Of a stretch of 64,000 bases of DNA, positions 1 to 9,777 are shown piece after piece (position 1 is the stretch's first letter; each line of letters starts with the position of its first letter). The DNA lies in the NCBI RefSeq assembly GCF_005144865.1, contig NZ_SWFM01000006.1, positions 62,001-126,000 of the forward strand, read 5' to 3'. A program made the position numbers and the translations under genes. Source of the DNA: Guptibacillus hwajinpoensis. GTDB lineage: Bacteria; Bacillota; Bacilli; Bacillales; Guptibacillaceae. A model generated the notes under the pieces. That model saw nothing but the letters and a program-made list of their open reading frames with translations, was not told the DNA's origin and did no database searches.

Positions 1-1
1 T

Positions 2-592
2 AGCATTCCTATCGTTGTTATTGACATGAGTAATCAAGACTGTAGCGTTGTTTTTTCAGACAATCTTTCTGGTGGAGAACTTGCAATTAACTATCTCTAT
101 TCTCTAGGGCATACCAAAATTGCCCATATCGCAGGAGATCACACCATTTATGCTGGGAAGGTTCGAATTAAAGGATACATTGACGCTATGAAAAAAAGAA
201 ATTTGCCAGTGCCAGAGAGCTACCTTGTTAATGGCGGATTATTCTCCATTCAAGAAGGCGCATTAGCAATGGAGAAGTTGCTAGACTTAGCAGATCCTCC
301 AACCGCAGTCTTTGTTGCTGGAGATCATATGGCAATTGGAGCTATGGAAACTGCTAAGACAAAAGGTTTAAGCATACCTGAAGATCTTTCGATTATCGGC
401 TATGACGATATTGAAATGGCAAGTTACGTAACACCTAAGCTAACGACGATCAAGCAAGATACCGATCAAATTGGTGTTCGAGCAACCCAGCTTCTAATGA
501 AGCAAATTATACAAAAGAAGAAAATCGTTACTGAGGAAATTATTCCAGTTACTCTAATGGAAAGAGAATCTTGTAAACGCTTAGAAAAATAA
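2..592 (+). CDS. LacI/GalR-family transcriptional regulator, C-terminal part (5' end outside window)
   Basis: This is the ligand-binding part of a LacI-family repressor; the reading frame is open to the window edge, so the helix-turn-helix and start lie upstream. The visible residues show the periplasmic-binding-protein fold typical of the family, including the late segment GYDDIEMASYVTPKLTTI and a C-terminal ERESC. It is followed after about 20 bases by three LacI-type operators and then the sugar-binding lipoprotein gene. I infer it is the local repressor of the beta-glucan operon, released by an imported oligosaccharide. The exact inducer cannot be told from sequence. Confidence 0.9.
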   Translation, partial: SIPIVVIDMSNQDCSVVFSDNLSGGELAINYLYSLGHTKIAHIAGDHTIYAGKVRIKGYIDAMKKRNLPVPESYLVNGGLFSIQEGALAMEKLLDLADPPTAVFVAGDHMAIGAMETAKTKGLSIPEDLSIIGYDDIEMASYVTPKLTTIKQDTDQIGVRATQLLMKQIIQKKKIVTEEIIPVTLMERESCKRLEK

Positions 593-610
593 ATTTTTTT
601 AAGTAATCAG

Positions 611-703
611 GAAACCGCTTTCTTATGACTTATTCTATATTTTTTTGGCTTAATCGAAACCGCTTTCGATTATATTTTTATCGCAAATTCGAAACCGGTT
701 TCG
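611..703 (+). promoter_or_regulatory. Three LacI-type operators with a candidate sigma-A promoter
   Basis: Three near-identical palindromes occur: GAAACCGCTTTC at 611-622, TCGAAACCGCTTTCGA at 654-669 and the perfect CGAAACCGGTTTCG at 690-703. Their centres are 45 and 35 bp apart. The middle operator fills the space between a candidate -35 TTGGCT (645-650) and -10 GATTAT (668-673, 17-bp spacer), so binding there would block RNA polymerase. The central CG with A/T-rich flanks is typical of LacI-family sites, and the adjacent LacI gene is the natural partner. Confidence 0.8.
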
Positions 704-744
704 TTAACAATATTATTTTTTCTAATTTGGAAAGGGGCTCACCC

Positions 745-2064
745 ATGAAGAAAGTTGTAGGTCTTATAATGTCACTCGTTCTATTGTTTGGTGTTCTTGC
801 AGGTTGTTCAAACACAGAGACTTCAGGAGATGCGAAAAGTGATAAGAAAAAGGATGTAGATCTAAAGGTTTGGTCATTCACAGATGAGTTGAAGAAACCA
901 ATTACAACATTTGAAGAAAAAAATGGTGTCAAAGTTGAACTGACAATTGTACCAATCGCTGACTATCCAACTAAGCTTAAGCCAGTACTTGAAAGTGGCG
1001 TAGGTGCACCAGATGTATTTACTGGAGAAATTGCTTTCTTGAAGCAATGGGTAAATGCTGGATACTGGGAGAACCTTTCCAAAGAACCATATAACGTAAA
1101 TGAAATTGCTGATAACTATGTACCATATGTGTTCGATTTAGGTAAAGACGAGCAAGGCGATGTTAGAGCACTATCTTGGCAGACAACACCTGGTGGTCTT
1201 TTCTACAAGCGTAGCATTGCGAAAGAAGTACTAGGTACTGATGATCCAAAAGAAATCGGTGAAATGCTTACTTCTATGGATAAAGTATTTGAAGTATCAG
1301 AGAAAATGAAAGAAAAAGGCTATCGTATGTTCCCTGATGAAGGTTCAATCCGCTGGTTCTCTCAAGGCGACGATCCACAACCATGGGTTAACGAAAACGA
1401 TGAGTTAAAGCTAACAGATCAGAAGATTGAATTCCTTGATTATGCTAAGCAACTACGTGAAAACAGCTATACAGCACTAGCGCCTGAATGGTCTCCATCT
1501 TGGTTTGAAGCAATGGATAAGCCAATTAAAGTTAAAGAAAAAGGTAAAGAAACAGAAACGGAAGTATTCTCATATGTTCTTCCTACATGGGGACTTCATA
1601 GCGTCTTGAAGACAAACGTTAAAGAATCTGATGGTGACTGGGCTGTAACAAGCGGACCAAGCCCGTATTTCTGGGGTGGAACATGGTTGGGTGTCTACAA
1701 CAAGTCTGAGAATAAAGAGCTTGCTTATGATTTCGTGAAAATGATGACACAAGATGACGAGTTCCTAACTGACTGGGCAAAAGAAACAGGAGATGTTCTT
1801 TCTTACCTTCCTGTTACAAACGAAATCAAAGACGATTTCAGTGATGAATTCCTAGGTGGTCAAAATAACTATCAATTCTTCCTTGATCAAGCGAAGAGTA
1901 TTGAGCCAGGTATCGTAACAAAGTACGACCAGCAGCTTGATACGTTCTACGGAAATGCGGTTCAAGAGTACGTAGATGGTAAGAAATCGAAAGATGAAGC
2001 AATTGCTGAATTCTACAAAAAAGCTCAGAATGCTTACCCTGAATTGAAAGTACCAAAGAAGTAA
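745..2064 (+). CDS. ABC transporter sugar-binding lipoprotein (solute-binding protein family 1)
   Basis: This is a 439-residue extracellular solute-binding protein that would capture beta-gluco-oligosaccharides for the following permeases. The start at 745 is chosen because GGAAAGGGG lies just upstream and because it gives a classical lipoprotein signal: MKK, a hydrophobic stretch, then lipobox LAGC with Cys21 as the lipid-modified residue. An upstream in-frame start at 625 would bury this signal. The mature protein has the family 1 binding-protein features (W-rich core, C-terminal helical KSKDEAIAEFYKKAQ). It follows the three operators and is separated from the permease gene by a hairpin. 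Substrate is inferred from neighbouring GH1, GH30 and GH16 genes. Confidence 0.9.
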   Translation: MKKVVGLIMSLVLLFGVLAGCSNTETSGDAKSDKKKDVDLKVWSFTDELKKPITTFEEKNGVKVELTIVPIADYPTKLKPVLESGVGAPDVFTGEIAFLKQWVNAGYWENLSKEPYNVNEIADNYVPYVFDLGKDEQGDVRALSWQTTPGGLFYKRSIAKEVLGTDDPKEIGEMLTSMDKVFEVSEKMKEKGYRMFPDEGSIRWFSQGDDPQPWVNENDELKLTDQKIEFLDYAKQLRENSYTALAPEWSPSWFEAMDKPIKVKEKGKETETEVFSYVLPTWGLHSVLKTNVKESDGDWAVTSGPSPYFWGGTWLGVYNKSENKELAYDFVKMMTQDDEFLTDWAKETGDVLSYLPVTNEIKDDFSDEFLGGQNNYQFFLDQAKSIEPGIVTKYDQQLDTFYGNAVQEYVDGKKSKDEAIAEFYKKAQNAYPELKVPKK

Positions 2065-2070
2065 CAAGTG

Positions 2071-2109
2071 TAAGCGGTGTAAGTTTTCTTATGCCGCTTA
2101 TCTTATTTT
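2071..2109 (+). terminator. Intercistronic attenuating hairpin after the binding-protein gene
   Basis: A 13-bp stem with two G-U pairs (2071-2083 with 2088-2100, loop TTTT) is followed by a T-rich but imperfect tail. It lies between the binding-protein and permease genes. Such hairpins commonly let most transcripts end, or protect the upstream message, so the binding protein is made in excess over the membrane components. Confidence 0.65.
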
Positions 2110-2124
2110 GAGAGGAGCGATGAG

Positions 2125-3024
2125 ATGAAGAACCTCAACAACTATGGCTATGCCTTTATAGCTCCGTTTTGGATCATCTTTCTCATATTTAATATCTATC
2201 CGGTAGCACTAACTTTCTATTATAGCTTTACGAACTACAGCGGAAGTGGAACTGCTGAAGTCGTTGGATTAGCCAATTATCAGCGTTTGATTGCAGACTC
2301 TTACTTTGTTGAAGCGTTTTTTAACACCTGGAAGATCTGGGGCGTTAACTTTGCGCTACAAATTGTTATTGCACTTATTCTTGCTGCCATATTCTCTGAT
2401 ATGCGGGTGAAAATGAAGGGGCTTTCCTTCTTCCGATCTATTTTCTATCTTCCGAACTTAATTACAGTAAGCTCCGTTGCGCTACTGTTTGGTATTCTAC
2501 TAGATTGGCAACACGGATCTTTAAATATGGTATTGATGAACATTGGTCTTATCTCAGAGCCGATCAACTGGCTGAATGAACCAGCTTCTGCTCAGCTATC
2601 AGTTTCACTTATCCTCACATGGATGTGGTTTGGACATTCATTCATTGTTGTGATGGCAGGTGTTTCTGGAATTTCAACTGACTTCTATGAGGCGGCACTG
2701 ATTGATGGTGCGAATCGCTGGCAAACATTTACGAAGATTACTCTTCCATTGTTAAAGCCAATTCTTCTCTATATTATGATTACTTCTTTAATTGGTGGTC
2801 TTCAGCTATTCGATCTTCCAATGCTATTAACAGATGGAATCGGTTCCCCAGATGGTTCACTAAATACAATGGTACTTTATTTGTACAATCAGGCATTTAA
2901 GTACAATAACTACGGTTATGCTGCTGCTGTTGCATATGGTTTGTTCATCATTACGATTATCTTCTCAGCTATCGTATTCAAATCAATGTATGGTAACGAG
3001 CGTAAACAAGCGAGGCGGGTGTAA
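2125..3024 (+). CDS. ABC transporter permease, MalF type
   Basis: This 299-residue inner-membrane permease has six or so hydrophobic segments and the conserved cytoplasmic EAA loop beginning at residue 189 (EAALIDGANRWQTFTKITLP), which docks on the transport ATPase. AGAGGAG precedes the ATG. It pairs with the next gene, 3 bases downstream, as the two halves of a carbohydrate uptake-1 importer. It is shorter at the N-terminus than enteric MalF, as is usual for Gram-positive sugar permeases. Substrate is inferred to be a beta-glucan oligosaccharide. Confidence 0.92.
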   Translation: MKNLNNYGYAFIAPFWIIFLIFNIYPVALTFYYSFTNYSGSGTAEVVGLANYQRLIADSYFVEAFFNTWKIWGVNFALQIVIALILAAIFSDMRVKMKGLSFFRSIFYLPNLITVSSVALLFGILLDWQHGSLNMVLMNIGLISEPINWLNEPASAQLSVSLILTWMWFGHSFIVVMAGVSGISTDFYEAALIDGANRWQTFTKITLPLLKPILLYIMITSLIGGLQLFDLPMLLTDGIGSPDGSLNTMVLYLYNQAFKYNNYGYAAAVAYGLFIITIIFSAIVFKSMYGNERKQARRV

Positions 3025-3027
3025 ATC

Positions 3028-3939
3028 ATGATGGACAGAACTGAGATCGAAAATAACGTAACGCCTGAGCAACTTAGTAAAAGAACGTTGGTGCCTCAAG
3101 CACCAAAACCAAAAAAGCGTCGATCCATTATCAAGGGAGTTATTTATGCACTCCTTATCCTTACAGCGATCATCTGTTTTATCCCTTTCCTTATGATGCT
3201 TGTGAATGCGACTCGTTCAAATGATGCAATTCTAACCGGTTTCACGTTAATTCCAGGTACAGCACTATTAGAGAACTACCGTACGATGATGGAATACGTG
3301 AACATTTGGAACGGTTTTAAAAATAGCTTGATTATTTCCGTTCTTGTAACACTTCTGACTGGTTATTTCTCGGCTTTGACAGCTTATGGATTTGCTTTCT
3401 ATAACTTTAAAGGCAAGAACTTTCTCTTTGTTTTCATGCTTGTCATGATGATGGTTCCTGGTCAACTAGGACTAATTGGATTCTATGAACTTTGTAAAAA
3501 TCTTGGCATTCTGGATACTTTCATTCCTTTGATTATTCCAGCTATCGCTAGTCCGTTTGTTGTATTTTTCTTACGTCAATACATTCAAACTACGCTCCAT
3601 CCAAGCTTAATTGAAGCAGCTAGAATTGACGGTGCTAGTGAATTGCGCATTTTCCATACTGTAGCCATTCCAATCATGATGCCGGCTGTTGCAACTATGT
3701 CGATCTTTACATTTATCGGTTCATGGAACAACTACATTGTGCCGTTAGTCGTTCTATTCTCGCCTGAGAAATATACTTTGCCTGTACTAATGGGCTTCTT
3801 AAAAGGTTCACAGGTAGCACAAAATCTAGGATCTATGTATCTTGGTATCGCAATATCTGTTGTTCCTATCATGATTGCATTTCTATTTTTGTCTAAGTAC
3901 ATCGTTAATAGTATCTCAGCTGGAGCTGTTAAAGAGTAG
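3028..3939 (+). CDS. ABC transporter permease, MalG type
   Basis: This 303-residue partner permease has the EAA loop at about residue 196 (EAARIDGASELRIFHTVAIP) and an N-terminal cytoplasmic stretch rich in Lys/Arg/Pro before the first membrane helix. Two adjacent ATG codons (3028 and 3031) are possible starts. No ATP-binding gene follows; the next gene is a GH1 enzyme, so energy is likely supplied by a shared multi-sugar ATPase (MsmX type) encoded elsewhere. Confidence 0.92.
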   Translation: MMDRTEIENNVTPEQLSKRTLVPQAPKPKKRRSIIKGVIYALLILTAIICFIPFLMMLVNATRSNDAILTGFTLIPGTALLENYRTMMEYVNIWNGFKNSLIISVLVTLLTGYFSALTAYGFAFYNFKGKNFLFVFMLVMMMVPGQLGLIGFYELCKNLGILDTFIPLIIPAIASPFVVFFLRQYIQTTLHPSLIEAARIDGASELRIFHTVAIPIMMPAVATMSIFTFIGSWNNYIVPLVVLFSPEKYTLPVLMGFLKGSQVAQNLGSMYLGIAISVVPIMIAFLFLSKYIVNSISAGAVKE

Positions 3940-3953
3940 GGGAGTGGAAGTAT

Positions 3954-5300
3954 ATGAAATTTAATAAGGATTTTACGTTCGGAACAGCAACATCTTCGTA
4001 TCAAATTGAAGGCGCTTATAATGAGGGTGGAAGAACCCCTTCAATCTGGGATATGTTCTGTGATATTCCAGGGAAAGTACATGAACAACATAATGGAGAT
4101 GTTGCTTGTGATCACTACCATCGCTATGAAGAAGATATTCAAATTATTAAAGAACTTGGAGTAGACACCTATCGTTTCTCCATTGCCTGGCCACGTATCT
4201 TCCCTGCAAAAGGGCAGTATAACGAAGAAGGAATGGCGTTCTATCAAACATTAGCAAAACGATTGCGTGAAGAAGGAATTAAACCTGCTGTTACACTCTA
4301 TCACTGGGATCTTCCAATGTGGGCACATGAAGAAGGCGGTTGGGTAAACCGTGATTCAGTCCAGTGGTTCTTGGATTATGCAAGAGTTTGCTTCCACGAG
4401 CTAGATGGATTAGTAGATTCATGGATTACTCACAATGAACCATGGTGTGCAGGTTTTCTTGGTTACCATATGGGCGTTCATGCACCAGGACACACAAACT
4501 TAGATGAAGCAGTACGTGCTGTTCACCACATGCTCCTATCCCACGGGGAAGCAGTAAACATGTTGAAAAATGAATTTGCTTCTGAGACATCAATTGGTAT
4601 TACGTTAAATCTATCTCCGGTTTATCCAAAAACGGATTCGGTCAATGATCGTCTTGCAGCAAACAACTCAGATGGTTACTCAAATCGCTGGTTCTTAGAT
4701 CCTGTCTTTAAAGGAAGCTATCCAGTTGACATGATGAACTTGTTTTCCAAATATGTTCATAACTATGATTTCATTCAAGAAGGGGATTTGCAGACAATAT
4801 CAACACCGTGCGATTTCTTTGGTATTAACTACTATAGCCGTGGATTAGTTGAATTTAATGCTGCGAACGATTTTCTAACTCAAGGCGCACATTCTGATTA
4901 TGAGAAAACAGGAATGGGCTGGGATATAGCACCAAATGAATTTAAAGATCTAATTAGAAGATTAAGAAACGAATATACAGACCTTCCAATCTATATTACG
5001 GAAAATGGTGCAGCTTATGATGATAAGCTGGAAGATGGCCGTGTACATGATCAACTAAGAATTGATTATGTAGAAAAACATCTTCAAGCGGTATCTGATT
5101 TAAATGAAGAAGGTATGAACATTCAAGGCTACTATCTCTGGTCGTTGCTTGATAACTTCGAGTGGAGCTTCGGTTATGATAAACGTTTTGGCATTATTCA
5201 CGTGAATTATGAAACGCAGGAACGAATCTGGAAAGACAGTGCGTTGTGGTATGCGGACATTGTGAAGAATAGAGGATCCGTTCAACCACTTAATGCATGA
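3954..5300 (+). CDS. Glycoside hydrolase family 1 beta-glucosidase
   Basis: This 448-residue enzyme would release glucose from imported beta-linked oligosaccharides in the cytoplasm. It has no signal peptide. The family signature FGTATSSYQIEGA is at the N-terminus; the acid/base glutamate is E162 in THNEPW and the nucleophile is E350 in ITENGA. Length and both motifs match complete GH1 enzymes. GGGGAGTGGAAG precedes the ATG. It sits between the permeases and a GH30 gene in the same operon. Action on a 6-phospho-sugar is less likely because uptake here is by ABC transport rather than PTS. Confidence 0.93.
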   Translation: MKFNKDFTFGTATSSYQIEGAYNEGGRTPSIWDMFCDIPGKVHEQHNGDVACDHYHRYEEDIQIIKELGVDTYRFSIAWPRIFPAKGQYNEEGMAFYQTLAKRLREEGIKPAVTLYHWDLPMWAHEEGGWVNRDSVQWFLDYARVCFHELDGLVDSWITHNEPWCAGFLGYHMGVHAPGHTNLDEAVRAVHHMLLSHGEAVNMLKNEFASETSIGITLNLSPVYPKTDSVNDRLAANNSDGYSNRWFLDPVFKGSYPVDMMNLFSKYVHNYDFIQEGDLQTISTPCDFFGINYYSRGLVEFNAANDFLTQGAHSDYEKTGMGWDIAPNEFKDLIRRLRNEYTDLPIYITENGAAYDDKLEDGRVHDQLRIDYVEKHLQAVSDLNEEGMNIQGYYLWSLLDNFEWSFGYDKRFGIIHVNYETQERIWKDSALWYADIVKNRGSVQPLNA

Positions 5301-5316
5301 CGGGAAGGAGAAATCG

Positions 5317-6657
5317 ATGAAAACAAAAACAATTACTCATATTCAATCGGCGAGAGATAACGGAGACCTTCTTAAAGTTAAGGAACCACTTCAGGTCTCA
5401 CCTCTTTCAAATGCAGATGCTACTCAGATTAAGCTCGATCCAAAACAAACATATCAAACAATACTAGGGTTTGGCGGTGCCTTCACAGAGGCATCTGCCT
5501 ATACCCTTTCTCTTATTAGTGAAGAGAAAAGAAATGAAATTATCCATCGCTATTTTCATCCTGAAGAGGGCCTCGGGTATCGTTTCGGTCGTACTCATAT
5601 TAATAGCTGTGATTTTTCGCTGGGGAATTATACGTATGTTGAAGAAAATGATACATCCTTATCAACTTTTTCGATTGAGAGGGAGCAAGAACTTGTCATT
5701 CCTTTAATAAAAGATGCAACTAAGGTAGCGGGGGACAACTTGTCCATCGTTTCTTCACCATGGAGTCCTCCGCCCTGGATGAAAAGCAACAATGAAATGA
5801 ATCATGGAGGAAAGCTTCTTCCTGAGTACAATTCAGTATGGGCTGACTATTACATCAAGTATGTTGACGCAATGGAAGCGGAAGGAATTCCGATTTGGGG
5901 ACTAACCATCCAAAACGAACCTGAAGCGAAGCAAGTATGGGACTCCTGTCTTTATACGGCAGAAGAAGAGCGTGACTTTATTAAAAACCATCTTGGACCA
6001 GCAATCCGTAAGAACGGAAGAGACGATCTTAAAGTGATCATCTGGGACCACAATCGGGATGTCGTTTATGAACGAGCAAGTAAAGTGTTGTCTGATCCAG
6101 AAGCAGCTCAGTATGTGTGGGGAACTGGACTTCACTGGTACGTCTCAGAAGAATTTGAGAATCTATCAAAAGTTCACAATGCGTTCCCTGATAAGCATCT
6201 TATTTTCACGGAAGGGTGTATTGAAGGCGGCGTACAACTCGGTGCGTGGCATACTGGTGAGCGTTATGCACGAAATATCATGGGTGATTTGAACAACTAC
6301 TTAGAAGCGTGGATTGATTGGAATATCGTGTTGAATGAAGAAGGTGGCCCTAATCATGTGGGGAATTATTGTGATGCCCCGGTCATAGTTGATACGAAGT
6401 CAGGAGAGGTCTATTACAATAGTTCTTTCTATTACATTGGTCACTTTAGTAAGTATGTGAAGCCTGGTGCTGTTCGAATAGGCTGTACTTCTGTAAAAGA
6501 AGATATTCAATCAACTTCTTTTAGAAATGAGTCTGGCGAAATTGTTGTGATTCTAATGAATGAAAATGATGAAGAGCGTGCTGTTAACCTTGAGATTGAA
6601 GGACAGAATGTAGCTGTTACGATGCCTGCTCATTCAATCTCTACGGTTCTCATATAA
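5317..6657 (+). CDS. Glycoside hydrolase family 30 enzyme (beta-glucosidase or beta-1,6-glucanase type)
   Basis: This 446-residue protein shows GH30 motifs: FGGAFTEA near the N-terminus, acid/base E201 in IQNEPE and nucleophile E299 in FTEGC, plus a C-terminal beta-sandwich ending in PAHSISTVLI. The start at 5317 is supported by GGGAAGGAG at 5302-5310; an upstream start at 5293 would overlap the GH1 gene and the ribosome site. There is no signal peptide, so it acts inside the cell. GH30 includes glucosylceramidases, beta-1,6-glucanases and xylanases; next to a laminarinase, removal of beta-1,6 branches is my best inference. Confidence 0.88.
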   Translation: MKTKTITHIQSARDNGDLLKVKEPLQVSPLSNADATQIKLDPKQTYQTILGFGGAFTEASAYTLSLISEEKRNEIIHRYFHPEEGLGYRFGRTHINSCDFSLGNYTYVEENDTSLSTFSIEREQELVIPLIKDATKVAGDNLSIVSSPWSPPPWMKSNNEMNHGGKLLPEYNSVWADYYIKYVDAMEAEGIPIWGLTIQNEPEAKQVWDSCLYTAEEERDFIKNHLGPAIRKNGRDDLKVIIWDHNRDVVYERASKVLSDPEAAQYVWGTGLHWYVSEEFENLSKVHNAFPDKHLIFTEGCIEGGVQLGAWHTGERYARNIMGDLNNYLEAWIDWNIVLNEEGGPNHVGNYCDAPVIVDTKSGEVYYNSSFYYIGHFSKYVKPGAVRIGCTSVKEDIQSTSFRNESGEIVVILMNENDEERAVNLEIEGQNVAVTMPAHSISTVLI

Positions 6658-6685
6658 AAGGAAAACTTGAGGAGGACAATTAATA

Positions 6686-9600
6686 ATGCGAAGTGTCATA
6701 CCCGTTCTACTTGCCGGTGTTCTTGCTTTAAGTCCTGCGATTCCAACCGCTGCCTCTAGTCATGAAAAAGGAAAAGAAAATAAAAAGAGTGAACATGTTG
6801 TTGAGCGATCATTTCATCCTGCTGTAACGAAGGGAAAAGTTCACGGAACAACGAAAATTAAAGCATCTGTTCAAGACAATCTTCATCTTGCTGTGAAAAT
6901 CTCTAATGAAGCAATCCAAGCTAAAGTAGGAGAAGATGTACCAGGTGATCGGACTGTTACGAATCCTTATGTATCTGGCACAGATTTATCTGGTGTCGAT
7001 GAAGAAATTAATAAGTTCGTGATGGTCTATGTCCTTGATGAAGATGATGAAATCGTCGACTTTAAGCAAATTGAGTTAAAGAAAAGCGACATTCAAAAAG
7101 AAGAATGGAATTTAGTTTGGGAAGACGAATTTAATGGAAAAACCATTAATGAAGAGAAGTGGAATTTTGTTCAGGGTGGCGGCGGCTACGGAAACAATGA
7201 GTGGCAGAACTACACGAATCGGGAGAAAAATGCTCGTGTTGAAGATGGCGCTTTAGTAATAGAGGCCCATGAGGAGCAATTCGGAGGAAATGAATACACT
7301 TCTGCGAAGTTAACAACCCAGAATAAAGGTGATTGGACCTATGGGCGTTATGAAATTAAAGCCAAACTTCCTAAGGGGCAAGGAATGTGGCCTGCTATCT
7401 GGATGATGCCAACGGATTATGAGCTTTACTCAGGTTGGCCAGCAACTGGAGAAATCGATATTATGGAGCTCCTAGGTCATGATCCTGATACAGTTTATGG
7501 CACACTTCATTATGGGAAACCGTGGAAAAACACAGGTGAATCTTATGATCTTCCAGTAGGAGATTTTTCAGATGATTATCATACGTTTACGTTGGACTGG
7601 GAACCAGGAGAGTTTCGCTGGTATGTAGATGGTATTCTCTATGCAAAACAAAACGACTGGTTCACAAAAAACGAGAACGAAGCGGCTGCCTATACATATC
7701 CAGCTCCATTCGATCGCGACTTCTTCTTGCAGCTTAACTTGGCTGTAGGGGGAAACTGGCCAGGTTATCCAGATGATTCAACCACATTTCCAAACCAGAT
7801 GCTTGTTGATTATGTAAAGGTTTATGAGCTTGATGGTGAATACCGCGAAGCGGGTGAGCGTCCTGTATCAAAAGAAACCAATGAAGATTTAAGAGAGCCG
7901 GTAAATGGCGACTACGTCTATAACGGTCTTTTTGATACAGACCTCGAGTATTGGGATTTTCAACCCTTTGAACCATCTGATTTATTTGGTGGAGAGGGGG
8001 AAGTGACTGTAGTGGATGGAGTAGCAAAAGTGACGATTTCTGATCCAGGCGATCAACCATATGCTATTCAATTTGTGCAACCAAATATTCCACTAGAGAA
8101 TGGAGAGCGCTATAAGCTTTCATTTGATGCACGTTCTAGCGATGATCGTGGAATGGTCGTCAACATTTCTGGTCCTGAGCAGGGGTTTGCTAGATATTTG
8201 TCTGATAAAAGCATTGCGCTTACATCAGATTATCAGAGTTATTCGTTTGAATTCGATATGGAGAATGGAACAGATCCACATTCTCGTATTGAGTTCAACA
8301 TGGGGGAGAGTTCAGACCTGCCAGTCTGGATTGATAATGTAAGTCTCGTTAAGCTTCCGAAAGATCCGAATGCTTCCAAAAAAGTTCTTCCAACTGGGAA
8401 CTATATTTACAATGGAACGTTCGATCAAGGTAGCGATCGAATGGTGTTCTGGGAGCTTGGTCAAGTTGGAAAGGCAAAAGCTACTGCTTCTGTAGGTGAA
8501 GCTATTCCAGATCGAGAGATAACTATTGATATTAAAAAATCCTCTAAGCAAGATGATGTACGCCTCAGTCAGAATAACTTAAATATAGAAGAAGGGGTTT
8601 ATGTTCTTACGTTTGATGCAAAAGCAGATAACGCTAGACAAATCGGATTACGACTAACAGATGATAAACGTTTAGAAGATTATGTTGTCAATGAGAACAT
8701 TTCCATTACAGAAGAGATGAGCTCTTATCAAGTTATGCTCGATATGAAAGAAACAGATCCTAAAACAGTATTTGAATTTTTACTAGGTGGTAGTAAGCGC
8801 TCTAACGTCACGATTGATAATGTGGAGATGAAACGAGTAGCACCACCTGTTACGATTGAAGGCGTAACGAAATTAGAAGCCGAAGATTTTCAATCAATGT
8901 CTGGTGTTCAGCTTGGAGAAGATGGTAAGAGCGTTGGTTGGATTGATGAAGGCGATTGGATGCAATACGCTGTCGATGTTAAAGAAGAAGGAAATTACAC
9001 GATTCGCTATCAAGTAGCTTCAGGAAGAGATGGAGGCAACATCACGTTATTAAATAAAGCGGGTAACGTGTTCGATGGCACGCTTGGAATGGGTGAAATT
9101 TTCGTTGATCAGGCAGATGAAGTAACTTCTATTGCTGTTGCTCAAACCGGTGGTTGGGGAAACTGGAAGACAGTGTCTTACACGATTTATTTGAACAAAG
9201 GTATTCAAACACTTCAAATTAATGCTGCAAATGTTAATTTAGATTGGTTCGTTCTTGCACCTGAACAGCCAGAGAATGAATCTGTTGTGAGAAATGGTGA
9301 TTTTTCCAATGGTCTAACAAATTGGGGATCATGGTGGGGAGATCAGTGGAGTGGCGCCGCTGAAGGTGAAGTTGTAACGGAAGATGGTCAAATGAAAATT
9401 GTAGTATCGAAAACAGGTGATCAATCTTACAGCCCACAAGTCTTTCAAGAAAATCTTTTCTTTGAAAATGGCCGTACGTACACTGTATCCTTTGATGCTA
9501 AATCCTCGGTTGCAAGGGAAATTAACCTTGTTATCGGTGAACCATTATCACAAGATCCATGGTTCATTCCGTTTATGGATACGAAGCAAATTTCAATAGG

Positions 9601-9742
9601 TACAGATATGACTACGCATTCGTTTACATTCGAGATGCAAAATGCTACGAACTTGAATGGGAAACTCGTTTTTGAAGTTGGGAAAGTTAACGGTGCTTCT
9701 GTGCCCTCTACAATAACAGTGGACAATGTAACGATTAAGTAA
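6686..9742 (+). CDS. Secreted multidomain GH16 endo-beta-1,3-glucanase (laminarinase) with carbohydrate-binding modules
   Basis: This 1018-residue exported enzyme would cleave beta-1,3-glucans outside the cell. It has a signal peptide ending near AASS, an N-terminal beta-rich domain (about 35-135), then the GH16 domain (about 140-380) with the catalytic signature E256-I-D258-I-M-E261. Downstream are a CBM4/9-like module (about 408-555), a second (about 569-715), a CBM6-like module (about 727-858, with KLEAEDF and WIDEGDW) and a third CBM4/9-like module (about 866-1018). GAGGAGG precedes the ATG. It is the last gene before a strong terminator and supplies substrate for the transporter encoded upstream. 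Confidence 0.93.
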   Translation: MRSVIPVLLAGVLALSPAIPTAASSHEKGKENKKSEHVVERSFHPAVTKGKVHGTTKIKASVQDNLHLAVKISNEAIQAKVGEDVPGDRTVTNPYVSGTDLSGVDEEINKFVMVYVLDEDDEIVDFKQIELKKSDIQKEEWNLVWEDEFNGKTINEEKWNFVQGGGGYGNNEWQNYTNREKNARVEDGALVIEAHEEQFGGNEYTSAKLTTQNKGDWTYGRYEIKAKLPKGQGMWPAIWMMPTDYELYSGWPATGEIDIMELLGHDPDTVYGTLHYGKPWKNTGESYDLPVGDFSDDYHTFTLDWEPGEFRWYVDGILYAKQNDWFTKNENEAAAYTYPAPFDRDFFLQLNLAVGGNWPGYPDDSTTFPNQMLVDYVKVYELDGEYREAGERPVSKETNEDLREPVNGDYVYNGLFDTDLEYWDFQPFEPSDLFGGEGEVTVVDGVAKVTISDPGDQPYAIQFVQPNIPLENGERYKLSFDARSSDDRGMVVNISGPEQGFARYLSDKSIALTSDYQSYSFEFDMENGTDPHSRIEFNMGESSDLPVWIDNVSLVKLPKDPNASKKVLPTGNYIYNGTFDQGSDRMVFWELGQVGKAKATASVGEAIPDREITIDIKKSSKQDDVRLSQNNLNIEEGVYVLTFDAKADNARQIGLRLTDDKRLEDYVVNENISITEEMSSYQVMLDMKETDPKTVFEFLLGGSKRSNVTIDNVEMKRVAPPVTIEGVTKLEAEDFQSMSGVQLGEDGKSVGWIDEGDWMQYAVDVKEEGNYTIRYQVASGRDGGNITLLNKAGNVFDGTLGMGEIFVDQADEVTSIAVAQTGGWGNWKTVSYTIYLNKGIQTLQINAANVNLDWFVLAPEQPENESVVRNGDFSNGLTNWGSWWGDQWSGAAEGEVVTEDGQMKIVVSKTGDQSYSPQVFQENLFFENGRTYTVSFDAKSSVAREINLVIGEPLSQDPWFIPFMDTKQISIGTDMTTHSFTFEMQNATNLNGKLVFEVGKVNGASVPSTITVDNVTIK

Positions 9743-9777
9743 AGAGTAGCGATAAAAAAATAAAAAGATCTCAATTC

